A stretch of DNA of 64,000 bases from an uncultured Eubacteriales bacterium. GTDB taxonomy: Bacteria > Bacillota > Clostridia > Oscillospirales > CAG-272. Location: assembly GCA_910586545.1 (NCBI GenBank), contig CAJUIQ010000005.1, positions 13,574-77,573 on the forward strand. Direction: 5' to 3'. The notes under the pieces were generated by a model. That model made no database searches and was not told the origin of the DNA. It worked only from the letters and a program-made list of their open reading frames with translations. Every line of letters begins with the position of its first letter. The stretch's first letter is position 1. A program made the position numbers and the translations under genes. Shown here piece after piece: positions 17,095 to 26,115 of this stretch.

Positions 17095-18267
17095 TCAAAG
17101 AGAAAGTCCTGCCCGAATAGATGCTGCAAGATCCGTCTTTTCCCAAGGGGCGTTCAAATCCTCTCTGCCCATATGCCCGTATGCCGCAAGGGATTTGTAG
17201 ATGGGGCGCCGTAAATCAAACCGCTGGATGATCGCGTCGGGACGCATATCCACATTTTGCATAATGTAGGCGGACAACACCTCGTTTCCCACAAGTCCGG
17301 TTCCAAATGTATCGATCATCAATGAAACGGGTTTGGCCACGCCGATGGCATACGCCAACTGTACCTCGCACTTTTTTGCGGCGCCTGCAGCTACGATATT
17401 TTTTGCAATGTAGCGCGCAAGATATGCTGCGCTGCGGTCCACCTTGGTAGGATCCTTTCCAGAAAAGGCGCCGCCCCCGTGACGCGCGTATCCTCCATAT
17501 GTATCTACAATGATTTTACGCCCTGTCAGACCTGTATCTCCTGCTGGTCCGCCTACTACGAACCGACCTGTAGGATTGATATGAATGATGGTGTCTGCGT
17601 CCATCATATTGCCTGCTATCGGCTTTATAACGGTTTCCAGGATATCTTGACGGATGGTTTCAAGGGATACTTCCGGATCGTGCTGCGTGGAAATAACGAT
17701 TGTGTCCAGACGCACCGGCTTGTCCCCGTCATATTCCACGGTTACCTGTGTTTTCCCATCTGGACGCAGATAGGACAATATTTGCTCTTTTCTCACCTGC
17801 GTCAATCGTTTTGCCAGCTTATGCGCCAGGGAAATCGGCAATGGCATCAGCTCAGGCGTTTCATCACATGCATAGCCGAACATCATACCCTGATCTCCCG
17901 CACCGGTGCTTTCCCCGTCTTCTCCGGTTTTTGCCTCAAAAGATTTGTCCACGCCCATAGCGATATCCGGGGACTGTTCGTGAATGGAACTGAGCACACC
18001 GCATGTATCGCCGTCAAATCCATATTTGGCACGATCATACCCGATGCCCCGGATCGTCTCACGTACAATGGCGGGAATATCTACATATGCCTTTGTGGTG
18101 ATCTCCCCCATCACATTTACAAGTCCTGTGGTCGCAAAGGTTTCACATGCAACCCTTGCCGCAGGATCCTGCAGGAGGATAGAGTCAAGTACAGCGTCTG
18201 AAATCATATCGCAAATTTTATCCGGATGCCCTTCTGTAACAGATTCAGATGTAAATAGTTTTTTCAT
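17095..18267 (-). CDS. metK: S-adenosylmethionine synthetase
   Basis: A 390-residue cytoplasmic enzyme that makes S-adenosylmethionine from methionine and ATP. It begins 'MKKLFTSESVTEGHPDKICD', contains 'GAGDQGMMFGYACDETPE' (the conserved methionine adenosyltransferase signature) and 'GGGAFSGKDPTKVDRSAAY' (P-loop-like signature), and ends at the usual C-terminal position. It lies 35 bases after the AI-2E family transporter gene on the minus strand, too close for a SAM riboswitch between them; none was found upstream of the transporter either. Regulation is therefore not visible. Confidence 0.98.
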   Translation of the reverse strand: MKKLFTSESVTEGHPDKICDMISDAVLDSILLQDPAARVACETFATTGLVNVMGEITTKAYVDIPAIVRETIRGIGYDRAKYGFDGDTCGVLSSIHEQSPDIAMGVDKSFEAKTGEDGESTGAGDQGMMFGYACDETPELMPLPISLAHKLAKRLTQVRKEQILSYLRPDGKTQVTVEYDGDKPVRLDTIVISTQHDPEVSLETIRQDILETVIKPIAGNMMDADTIIHINPTGRFVVGGPAGDTGLTGRKIIVDTYGGYARHGGGAFSGKDPTKVDRSAAYLARYIAKNIVAAGAAKKCEVQLAYAIGVAKPVSLMIDTFGTGLVGNEVLSAYIMQNVDMRPDAIIQRFDLRRPIYKSLAAYGHMGREDLNAPWEKTDLAASIRAGLSL

Positions 18268-18302
18268 GTCAATCTCCCTTTCTATATTGTTGTTTTTCTG
18301 AA

Positions 18303-19691
18303 TTATTTATGTTTCTTTCCGAAAAACTTTTTCTCGTTTTTGGCAATTAGTTTGTTTAGCATCCTGGGAAATGGACGCTTTTGCGGAGGTTGTGGATCAG
18401 GAACATCGTCATCCAATGTAAGTTCGGGAACGGGCGTATCCTTATCGATAAATACAATACCCGGGTCCAGCCCGTCGCTGCATGGTGGGTCTGTTTTATA
18501 AAACTCTGTATGTACAGGGGCATTTTTGTGCCGCAGCCGATTTTCTACAAACTGTTTGAACAGTACATACAAAACGGCAGTCATAGGAACGCCCAGCACC
18601 ATACCGGTAAATCCGAACAACCCGCCGGCAGCGGTAATTGCAATGATTATCCAAAGGGAACTGATTCCAATGGAATTTCCCAAAATCTTAGGCCCCAGGA
18701 TGTTACCATCAATTTGCTGGATGGCAACTGCAATAATCAGCACCCATAAAAAATCGGCTGGGGACACAATCAAAATCAGAATACAGCAAATAATGCCGCC
18801 TATTATTGGGCCAAAGAAAGGTACTATATTTGTAACTCCTATGATTACGCTGAGCAGTGGATAATATGGGATTTTGAAAAGCCAGAGAACCAGCAGGGAT
18901 AAAAGTCCGATAATAAAGGAGTCCAACAGCTTCCCAACGATAAATCCACCAAAGGTTTCATGCGTAAATCGAGCGAGGCGTATCGTATTTAAATAGGTTC
19001 TTCTCTTGAATAATGCGGCGAGGATTTTCTTCATCTGCGCGCAGAGCTTCTCTTTGGAATACAGGAAATAAATTGCGAGGATGATGCCGATGGCAAAGTT
19101 TTTCACTTCTCCCACCAACGCGCCCCCATAGCTTATGACATAATTAGCGCCGCTTTGAATAAAAGTATAGTATTGGGTAAAAAGGTCTTTGATATTTAGG
19201 GAAATATCATATTCAGCAAGAAGAGAGGCCAATGTATCATGATGTTCGCCCAAAATAGTACCGGAGTGCTTTTGCACCAGTTCATCTGCAAAAGTCTGCA
19301 CATTTTTTATATAAATGTTCATCTGGCTGCCTAAATCTTCAAAGCTTTCCACAGTCTGTGGAATGATGGCGTACAGAATGACAGAGATAACAGCGATGGC
19401 AGTAAGCATTGTTAGAATAAGAGAAAGCGTTCTGCGTACGGCGCGCATATTCTTCTTAGCATTTTTAAAAGATAATATGGTTCTCTCATAAAAGCACATA
19501 ATGGGATTACACAGGTACGCAACAATAAACCCATAAGTAAAGGGGGAGAGTGCAGCAAAGATTTTACGAATCGTCTCCGTTACGGTATTGAAATTTAATA
19601 TACATAAAAACACCGCCGCAGATGCGGTGATAGTTAAAAATGCATAAAATGCAATGGATGCATATTTCTCATTTCTTTTAAATGGGAGCAT
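18303..19691 (-). CDS. AI-2E family transporter (PerM/YtvI-like membrane protein)
   Basis: A 462-residue polytopic membrane protein with the layout of the AI-2E exporter family: an N-terminal pair of membrane segments, a soluble loop (about 110-190), then a cluster of six or so segments including 'GVTNIVPFFGPIIGGI' and 'QQIDGNILGPKILGNSIG', both typical of the family. A charged Pro-rich cytoplasmic tail of about 80 residues follows, longer than usual. Members export various small molecules or ions, so a quorum-sensing role should not be assumed. It precedes metK in the same direction. Confidence 0.88.
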   Translation of the reverse strand: MLPFKRNEKYASIAFYAFLTITASAAVFLCILNFNTVTETIRKIFAALSPFTYGFIVAYLCNPIMCFYERTILSFKNAKKNMRAVRRTLSLILTMLTAIAVISVILYAIIPQTVESFEDLGSQMNIYIKNVQTFADELVQKHSGTILGEHHDTLASLLAEYDISLNIKDLFTQYYTFIQSGANYVISYGGALVGEVKNFAIGIILAIYFLYSKEKLCAQMKKILAALFKRRTYLNTIRLARFTHETFGGFIVGKLLDSFIIGLLSLLVLWLFKIPYYPLLSVIIGVTNIVPFFGPIIGGIICCILILIVSPADFLWVLIIAVAIQQIDGNILGPKILGNSIGISSLWIIIAITAAGGLFGFTGMVLGVPMTAVLYVLFKQFVENRLRHKNAPVHTEFYKTDPPCSDGLDPGIVFIDKDTPVPELTLDDDVPDPQPPQKRPFPRMLNKLIAKNEKKFFGKKHK

Positions 19692-20189
19692 AAATCAGAC
19701 CTATTCTCTCTGGCGTCGGGCCGGTTTACAAAAACTTTTCTTCCTTTATTTTATAACAGAACTTCCATGGGGTCAAGAGCATTCTGCCGAAAATGGAGAA
19801 AAAAGTCATGCTTTTATTTGTTTATGGTAGGCGGGCGCGCCCATTATCAAAAACTTCTAAAATGAAGGACAGTTTTTATACAAAAAAACTGTCAAATATC
19901 CGAGAAGATTGCTGCTCAAATTTAACAAGCAAATTTGTGTGTTATGATGAAAAAAATGTATAAAAAGATAAATAACAAGGAGATAAGTTGTTGTATATAA
20001 ACAATAATAACGCGTTTTTCAAAAACAAAGCAAAAAACTTGTTATATTTTGTTCATAAAATATACTACATTTTTCAAAAAATGATGCTATAATACAAAAA
20101 GAATAAGAACGTAGGGGGAAGTATGCCCACCTGCGTCTTTCTCCGCGCGGGGCGCGGAAACTTTCAAAGGAGGATGGTGCTGTAGTTCA
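19692..20189. other. Intergenic region with leader hairpin before the ABC permease
   Basis: No gene seen. A TATAAT box at 20088-20093 has no good -35 partner. Downstream of it lies a GC-rich hairpin, tccgcgc-ggg-gcgcgga (20142-20158), then a strong ribosome binding site aaaggagg (20166-20173) followed directly by a three-codon open frame ATG GTG CTG TAG. The hairpin has no T-run. A gggcgcgccc palindrome occurs near 19838. Confidence 0.5.
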
Positions 20190-22655
20190 TTGCAGCTCCG
20201 CAGAGCGATGCTAGAACGGATCTGGGAATACCTTACGCGAAATATCAAGATCGCATGGAAAAGTGTATTTTTTAACTTTAAACAGTATTGCGTTTTTTTC
20301 GCGGCAATTTTTATTGTGCAATTGCTGTACGGAATGATGGCGATTTCCGCCACGAATAACAATTCCGTGGCATTTCAGCAGATCAAAGAGGAATACGATT
20401 ATCACTATGTGATTCGTAACCTGACGCTCAGTCAGTACAACTATCTGAAGGAATATAAAAACGCAGATCGCGGTACGTTTGACGAGCAAAAGCAATTATA
20501 TGTCATTGTAGATTACGACAAACGGGTAAATGCGAAAGACGATAAAGAAGTGTATGATATTTTCCTGCGTTTCGGTAAAGAAGGCGCAGATGAGAGTATC
20601 GTTCAAAAGTACGCCCGTGAATTTGAGACGGATTATCTGTCCGTGCTTTCTAATATTGAAGCGTATCCGTATCAAAACTTCCAAAACGACGCCACGTTGC
20701 TTTTGGAATATAACGATCGGGTTGACAGCAACAATACCACCTTCTGGATCATTACTCTGCTTCTCATCGTGCTGTCGGTGTTCTTGCTGATGTCTATTTA
20801 TAACATCCGGATGAACCAGTACAAGTTCACTTACGGTGTGTACATGACCTTTGGCGCGGATTTCAAAATGCTGTTTGGTACGGCATTCTGGGAATTGTTT
20901 GTGATTATGCTGGTGACGTATATCCCGGCGGTAATCGCATCTACCGTAATCGTGTATTTCATCTATGCTCCTTCCGGATTCACTTTCGCGTTCTCTGCAT
21001 TGGTGTTCCTGCAGGTATTCGTATTCAGCCTTCTGGTTGTTTTGGCTTCTGTGTTCATGCCTATGCGTGTCACATCTATGCGCCAGCCAATGTCGCTGAT
21101 TGTTACGGAAGACAACTCCAACTTGGTAAGCTCCCCGAGAAAATCTTTCAATCTGCTGGGCAAAAAGTTCCCGCTGCAGTATGAGCTGTATTCCATCTGG
21201 CGGTTTAGAAAGTACAATTTGCAGTTGCTGACCACCGCAATTATATTCTGCGCGTTGTTTATCTGCGGATTATACCTTGCAAACATTTATACAACAGACT
21301 TAAACTATCCCCGTGCCCAGTATCAGATGGAATTGGATTTGGCAAACACCTACATTTCTTATGATTCCATGCTCAGCAAAGATTTGAATGAACTGAATGA
21401 ATCTTTTCTGAAAGAATATGGCGAAGACTTTGATGAAGATTTCAAGGCGCTGAATGGAATAGAAACCACAGGTAACGCAACACCTACAGCGGAAGATCCC
21501 GATGTGCTGCAAAGCCCTGTCACAGAAGCAAAGTATATCAATTCCTTTATGCTTGTAAATAAGAAGGATGTGAAACCTTTTGCCTCCGGATTCTTTGTAT
21601 ACAGAACGAAAGATGCTTACTCTCCTTATACAGGTGAGGGCAGTTATAAAGTGACAAACGACGTGCTGTATAAAGCGGTGGATCCAAACAACTATGAGGA
21701 TCTGTTCAACTTCTTACAGCAATATGATGTGGAAGGCGATCCCACAAAGATTTTGGAAAGCAATGGCGATACGCAGTATGTCATTGTTGGCGACTCTAAG
21801 AGCAACATTAAAACCTACAAGTTTGACGTAGGCGATAAGGTTGCAGTCAGCACCTATAAGAACGCGGTTACCCAGGTAGATTCCAACTTAAGTGGAAAAT
21901 CCCTTCTGCGTCGTCAGATCAAGAACTATGAGTATACATATACCGATCTGGAAGTTTGTGCGGTAATTAAGGATATCCCTTCTGGAAGCGTGCCAGTATA
22001 CATGCTGAACGATACATATCAAGCTGTTACCGGAAGAGAACCGACTGTGACACAGCTCAAACTCTATACGGATCCGAATTTGGATGATGAGCATATCACC
22101 TTTATTGAAGATGAGATGCGCACTATGCTGGTCGAGGAAAATGAGGGTGACATCGGTGCTGTATCTATCAAAAATATGAATACACTTGCGGAAAATAATA
22201 TCAAAGCAGACGAACACTACAACGAGCTTTATATTGCAATTTCTATTCTGATTCTTTGTGTTTCCCCGATCATTTGGTTCTTCTCTCAAACACTGTATTA
22301 CTTTAAGCGTGAGAAAGAATTCAATATTATTCAGTCCATGGGTGCCAACGGAAGTGATATTCGGATCATCTATCTGCTTGGCGGACTTAGTATGGCGGTT
22401 ATGTCTCTGATAGTAAGTATCCTGCTTAGTTACTTGGGCAGCTATCTGATGTTCTACGCATACAACGTCATCGTTCCAAACTTCTCGAACGAATATGTAA
22501 GGTATACCTTCTATATGCCATGGTATGCGTTGGTCATTTCTGTAGTAATGTCTGTGGCGTGTGGATTCTTCTCCGCATATCTGCCCTACAGAAGTTACTT
22601 CAAAAATCGCTATTCGCTGGAGAACGGCGGTAGCGGTGTGGAACATGAAGAATGA
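20190..22655 (+). CDS. FtsX-type ABC transporter permease with two large outside loops
   Basis: An 821-residue membrane protein with two repeats of the FtsX/MacB type. Repeat one: membrane segment near 33-52, outside loop 53-175, then three segments near 180-205, 225-255 and 262-290. Repeat two: segment near 345-370, a large outside loop to about 680, then three segments near 682-705, 730-760 and 775-795. The partner ATPase follows 68 bases later. Such pairs export peptides or lipoproteins, or sense and remove antimicrobial peptides (BceAB type); no two-component system is beside it, so the substrate is unknown. The start is unclear: TTG 20190 is 16 bases from aaaggagg, and ATG 20208 is the alternative. 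Confidence 0.85.
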   Translation: MQLRRAMLERIWEYLTRNIKIAWKSVFFNFKQYCVFFAAIFIVQLLYGMMAISATNNNSVAFQQIKEEYDYHYVIRNLTLSQYNYLKEYKNADRGTFDEQKQLYVIVDYDKRVNAKDDKEVYDIFLRFGKEGADESIVQKYAREFETDYLSVLSNIEAYPYQNFQNDATLLLEYNDRVDSNNTTFWIITLLLIVLSVFLLMSIYNIRMNQYKFTYGVYMTFGADFKMLFGTAFWELFVIMLVTYIPAVIASTVIVYFIYAPSGFTFAFSALVFLQVFVFSLLVVLASVFMPMRVTSMRQPMSLIVTEDNSNLVSSPRKSFNLLGKKFPLQYELYSIWRFRKYNLQLLTTAIIFCALFICGLYLANIYTTDLNYPRAQYQMELDLANTYISYDSMLSKDLNELNESFLKEYGEDFDEDFKALNGIETTGNATPTAEDPDVLQSPVTEAKYINSFMLVNKKDVKPFASGFFVYRTKDAYSPYTGEGSYKVTNDVLYKAVDPNNYEDLFNFLQQYDVEGDPTKILESNGDTQYVIVGDSKSNIKTYKFDVGDKVAVSTYKNAVTQVDSNLSGKSLLRRQIKNYEYTYTDLEVCAVIKDIPSGSVPVYMLNDTYQAVTGREPTVTQLKLYTDPNLDDEHITFIEDEMRTMLVEENEGDIGAVSIKNMNTLAENNIKADEHYNELYIAISILILCVSPIIWFFSQTLYYFKREKEFNIIQSMGANGSDIRIIYLLGGLSMAVMSLIVSILLSYLGSYLMFYAYNVIVPNFSNEYVRYTFYMPWYALVISVVMSVACGFFSAYLPYRSYFKNRYSLENGGSGVEHEE

Positions 22656-22723
22656 TCCGCCTCCCGGAATATTTAATATAACCTATGATTGGGCAGCGCT
22701 GCTGCCAGGAAAGGATGCAATAA

Positions 22724-23455
22724 ATGGCTACCAATACAGAATATATGCTGCAGACGGAAAGTGTCATTAAGCAGTACAGACAGTCCGAATCTGTAATCAC
22801 GGCAGTAAACCGTGCGAATATCAAAGTGGAAAAGGGCGAGTTTGTGGCAATTATCGGGTCTTCCGGTTCCGGTAAATCCACCTTCCTACACATTTGCGCC
22901 GGATTGGACCGAGCAAATGCCGGACGTATTCTCATAGACAATGTAGAAATTACCAAGATGGGTGCTGACCAGCTAGGTCGTTTCAGAGGGGAGAACATGG
23001 GCTTTATTTATCAGAGGCACAACTTGATCCCTCAGTTTACTGCATTGGAGAACATTCTGCTCCCTACAGTTATGTGTAATAAGCCGGATATGTCTTATCA
23101 GGAATCTTTACGTGAACTGGTAGAACATCTGGGCTTGAGTGAGCGTCTGCATCATTTGCCCAGCGAGATGTCCGGCGGTCAGTGCCAGAGAGTTGCGATT
23201 GCTCGTGCACTGATTAACAACCCCCAGATCTTGTTTGCGGACGAACCTACAGGTAACCTGGACCGAGCAAATGCGGATGAAGTGCTGAAACTGCTTCTCA
23301 AAATTCGTGAAACCAGAGGTCAGACCTTGTTGATGGTAACTCACGACCTTAAGATTGCAGAAATGGCGGACCGTATTTTCCGTATGGATAACGGTGTACT
23401 TACTTTGGATCGCGATTATGTAGGCGGTAATAAGAAAACAATAGACACATATTAA
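22724..23455 (+). CDS. ABC transporter ATP-binding protein (LolD/MacB/BceA class)
   Basis: 243 residues with Walker A 'GSSGSGKST', Q-loop 'YQRHNLIPQFTALENI', signature 'MSGGQCQRVAIARAL', Walker B 'ILFADEPTGNLD' and the H-loop 'MVTHD'. This is the class of ATPase that works with FtsX-type permeases and drives mechanotransmission across the membrane rather than classical transport. It lies downstream of the permease gene on the same strand, with aggaaagga before ATG 22724 and a strong terminator after it, so the two form a simple operon. Confidence 0.95.
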   Translation: MATNTEYMLQTESVIKQYRQSESVITAVNRANIKVEKGEFVAIIGSSGSGKSTFLHICAGLDRANAGRILIDNVEITKMGADQLGRFRGENMGFIYQRHNLIPQFTALENILLPTVMCNKPDMSYQESLRELVEHLGLSERLHHLPSEMSGGQCQRVAIARALINNPQILFADEPTGNLDRANADEVLKLLLKIRETRGQTLLMVTHDLKIAEMADRIFRMDNGVLTLDRDYVGGNKKTIDTY

Positions 23456-23460
23456 AAAGT

Positions 23461-23488
23461 AAAAAAGGAGCCATTGGCTCCTTTTTTT
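23461..23488 (+). terminator. Terminator of the ABC operon
   Basis: aaaaaaggagcca/tggctcctttttt hairpin with a T7 run. Confidence 0.9.
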
Positions 23489-23618
23489 ATAGATTTATTT
23501 GCTGACGAGGAAAGAAGCAAAAAGTGTCTATCCAAAAGGCGGTTGGCAGAAAGCATAAGATCGGTTAGCGGCACAAAATGTTTTTTGTAAAAATATCATA
23601 TAAAAATCGGGAAATCTA

Positions 23619-23647
23619 TTGAAAAAAATTGTGTATTGTGTTATTAT
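23619..23647 (+). promoter_or_regulatory. Promoter of dockerin-DUF4838 gene 1
   Basis: TTGAAA, 17-base spacer, TATTAT, preceded by A-tracts; 47 bases lie between the -10 box and the ATG. The same arrangement recurs before all four paralogues. Confidence 0.65.
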
Positions 23648-23694
23648 TTTAATAACCTGTGAACACTTCATAAAGTGAAGAGAAGGAGAACGGA

Positions 23695-25899
23695 ATGAAG
23701 AAATTAATTTCATGCATGCTTTTGCTTGGAATGCTAAGCGGCATGCTGAGTATCGGTATTGCAGCACACGATTTTGTGGTGGACGATACGTTTACTTTAG
23801 GCGACGTAAATGGAGACGGCGTTGCGGATCCCACAGACGCACTGGAGGTAGCTCGTTATTTGGCAGATGTTGAGGGTGCGAATGTAATACAGGACGCCGC
23901 AGATATGGATGCGGATGGCCAGGTAAGCGCATATGACGCATTGCAATTTAAAATGTGTATAGCTGGCGCAAAGAACTTTTCCGATTATGAAAAAACAGGA
24001 AATGGGGAAGCGTTGTATAACTTTACCATTGCCGGCAATCCCATTGATTCATATAGTCTGGTAGTTCCGGAGAATTTACCGGACGATACGGATGAAAACA
24101 AAAATGTATATGGGATGAATGCCTATTTTGCGGCGAAGGAAATGCGCAAATACATTCAAACTGCTACTGGTGTAGATGTTCCGATTGTGAAAGGGACCTG
24201 GACGACGCCGGGTGCCATTGCTTTCCACATTGAGGATGAGACTGGAGAGCTTGGAATAGAGGGATATATCTATACTGTAGAGGATGGACAGCTGCATATT
24301 TATGGAACGCGGCGCGGCTGTATGTATGCGGTGTATGACATTTTGGAGGAGTATCTTGGCTATCGTTTCTATAACAGCGATGAAACGATGCTCTACAAAA
24401 AACGTACAGCGGATATACCGGAAGGGGTATATGAAAAGAAGATCCCGCTTATGAGTTTCCGGGAAGTAGGCCAGACGTTTAAAAATCGTGATGAGTATAG
24501 CTTCCCACGAAAAATAAACGGATCTAATTCTACATATTCCTACTATAACGGAACCTCAACAGGACCGCATTTTATCAATGCGCATTCTTTCCAATATCAG
24601 TGGCAGATGTACTCCGGACCTGTGGCGCCGGAAGGAACAGAGCGTCCCTTATCGTATCGGTATGAAAACGGAGATAAAAGCAGAGGCGACCTGGTATGGA
24701 ATCCCTGCTTTACAGACGATACAATTTATGAACAATTATTCGAGGGACTTGTACTTATTGCAAAAATGATTACAGAGGAGTGGGGAAGCCATATTTTCCG
24801 CCCGGAAACATCTAGTCTGTCGTTTTCTCCGAACGATACGGACGGTTCCACTGGAATCATGTGCAAGTGCGCAAACTGCGCTACAATTTATGCCGAAAGT
24901 GGCCTTATGGGTGCTATTGTAAATATGGCAAACCGCGCCGCCGTGGATATTCAGGAGTATTATCCTGGTATGAAAATTATGTGCGGCATGTATGAGCATG
25001 CTATGCCCAACAACATTTATCCGGACAAAAATCTCATAATTTACTACTGGGGAACCGGATGTAACAATCATTTGGTTGGAAGCGGAGATTGCGGAGACAA
25101 CGTAAATCTTTTGGGTAAAAGCAATACCTTGGATGAAAAGTGCTTAAAGGCATGGGGCGATGCCTGTGCAGAGACCGGCGCTGAGTTGTGGTTCTGGTAT
25201 TACCCAGTAACGTATAGTTATTATTTGGTAGGATGCCCTAATATTATTAATATTTATAATGATTTAAAGTTCTTGGTTGAAGAGTGCCACGTGACTGGAT
25301 TTTATCATGAAGGCGGTGGCGAGGATTACAACTTTGAAGCACTGAAAGCGTATCTTTCTGCACGTATGATGGAAGATCCAGATATGACGGAAGAAGAATT
25401 TATTGGCATTTTAAAGGAATATCTGTACATGTACTACGGCGGCGGATATGAGGAATTGTATCAATATATTCTTATGCAGAATGAAGCAGGAGACCGGGCA
25501 GGCTGTTTTATGAACAACTATGACCGTCCGCGTCAGATGTACGATTTTGCGTATATTGATGAACATTATGAAGAAATGAGAACGCTGCTCACAGAGGCAC
25601 GCCAAAAAGCAAAAACAGCGGAACAGGAAACAAGAATTGATACTTTGCTTGCATGCTGCGACTTTTTAGGACTTTCCTGCGTACATCATCGATATTATAA
25701 GAATGGGACAGAGGAGAGCCGTGCTTTATACATGGAGAGATATGACAATATGTATAACTATATTAAGAACAACAATATGGTTGTTTTCCCGAGTGAGAGC
25801 GTATACAAATTGCCGGATACGATTAGCTATACGGAAGACCCCATGTATCAGATCTATGGAAATGAGCGTCCTGGCGTTAGCAGATATCCAGAAAAATAA
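23695..25899 (+). CDS. Exported N-terminal-dockerin DUF4838 protein, paralogue 1
   Basis: 734 residues. Signal peptide about 1-23, then a type I dockerin at about 30-98 with two intact calcium loops ('DVNGDGVADPTD' and 'DMDADGQVSAYD'). Residues 105-235 resemble the GH67 N-terminal/GH20 domain-2 beta-alpha fold that precedes glycosidase barrels ('LHIYGTRRGCMYAVYDILEEYLGYRF'-like stretch), and about 330-560 match DUF4838 with the 'CKCANCATIY' cysteine cluster. The C-terminus ends 'ERPGVSRYPEK'. A glycan-active enzyme or glycan-binding subunit of a cellulosome-like complex is inferred; DUF4838 has no settled activity. This is the first of four tandem copies, RBS agaaggaga. Confidence 0.85.
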   Translation: MKKLISCMLLLGMLSGMLSIGIAAHDFVVDDTFTLGDVNGDGVADPTDALEVARYLADVEGANVIQDAADMDADGQVSAYDALQFKMCIAGAKNFSDYEKTGNGEALYNFTIAGNPIDSYSLVVPENLPDDTDENKNVYGMNAYFAAKEMRKYIQTATGVDVPIVKGTWTTPGAIAFHIEDETGELGIEGYIYTVEDGQLHIYGTRRGCMYAVYDILEEYLGYRFYNSDETMLYKKRTADIPEGVYEKKIPLMSFREVGQTFKNRDEYSFPRKINGSNSTYSYYNGTSTGPHFINAHSFQYQWQMYSGPVAPEGTERPLSYRYENGDKSRGDLVWNPCFTDDTIYEQLFEGLVLIAKMITEEWGSHIFRPETSSLSFSPNDTDGSTGIMCKCANCATIYAESGLMGAIVNMANRAAVDIQEYYPGMKIMCGMYEHAMPNNIYPDKNLIIYYWGTGCNNHLVGSGDCGDNVNLLGKSNTLDEKCLKAWGDACAETGAELWFWYYPVTYSYYLVGCPNIINIYNDLKFLVEECHVTGFYHEGGGEDYNFEALKAYLSARMMEDPDMTEEEFIGILKEYLYMYYGGGYEELYQYILMQNEAGDRAGCFMNNYDRPRQMYDFAYIDEHYEEMRTLLTEARQKAKTAEQETRIDTLLACCDFLGLSCVHHRYYKNGTEESRALYMERYDNMYNYIKNNNMVVFPSESVYKLPDTISYTEDPMYQIYGNERPGVSRYPEK

Positions 25900-25904
25900 A
25901 AAGT

Positions 25905-25936
25905 GGAAAAGGGCTCCCTATGGGGGCCTTTTTTGC
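25905..25936 (+). terminator. Terminator of paralogue 1
   Basis: aagggctccc/gggggcctt hairpin with one mismatch, followed by T6. Confidence 0.7.
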
Positions 25937-26042
25937 AGCTTGTTTGTCATAAGACTCCATGTGTTGTATGAAAATGCAGATTTGCCATTCAGTCTCGATT
26001 TAAATTTAATTTATGTAATTATAACAAAAATATAACAAACTA

Positions 26043-26071
26043 TTGAAAATATTTATATATTATGTTAACAT
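26043..26071 (+). promoter_or_regulatory. Promoter of dockerin-DUF4838 gene 2
   Basis: TTGAAA, 17-base spacer, TAACAT; 44 bases before the chosen ATG, and AT-rich upstream. Confidence 0.6.
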
Positions 26072-26115
26072 ATAAATGCCTAAATACAATCCTTGTGAAG
26101 AAAAGGAGAAACCGG

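Noticed and set aside
17479..18201. 240-codon plus-strand frame opposite metK
   Set aside because: Antisense shadow of a clear metK gene.
18268..20189. SAM riboswitch for metK
   Set aside because: Only 35 bases separate metK from the gene before it, and no SAM-I-like core was seen upstream of the transporter gene.
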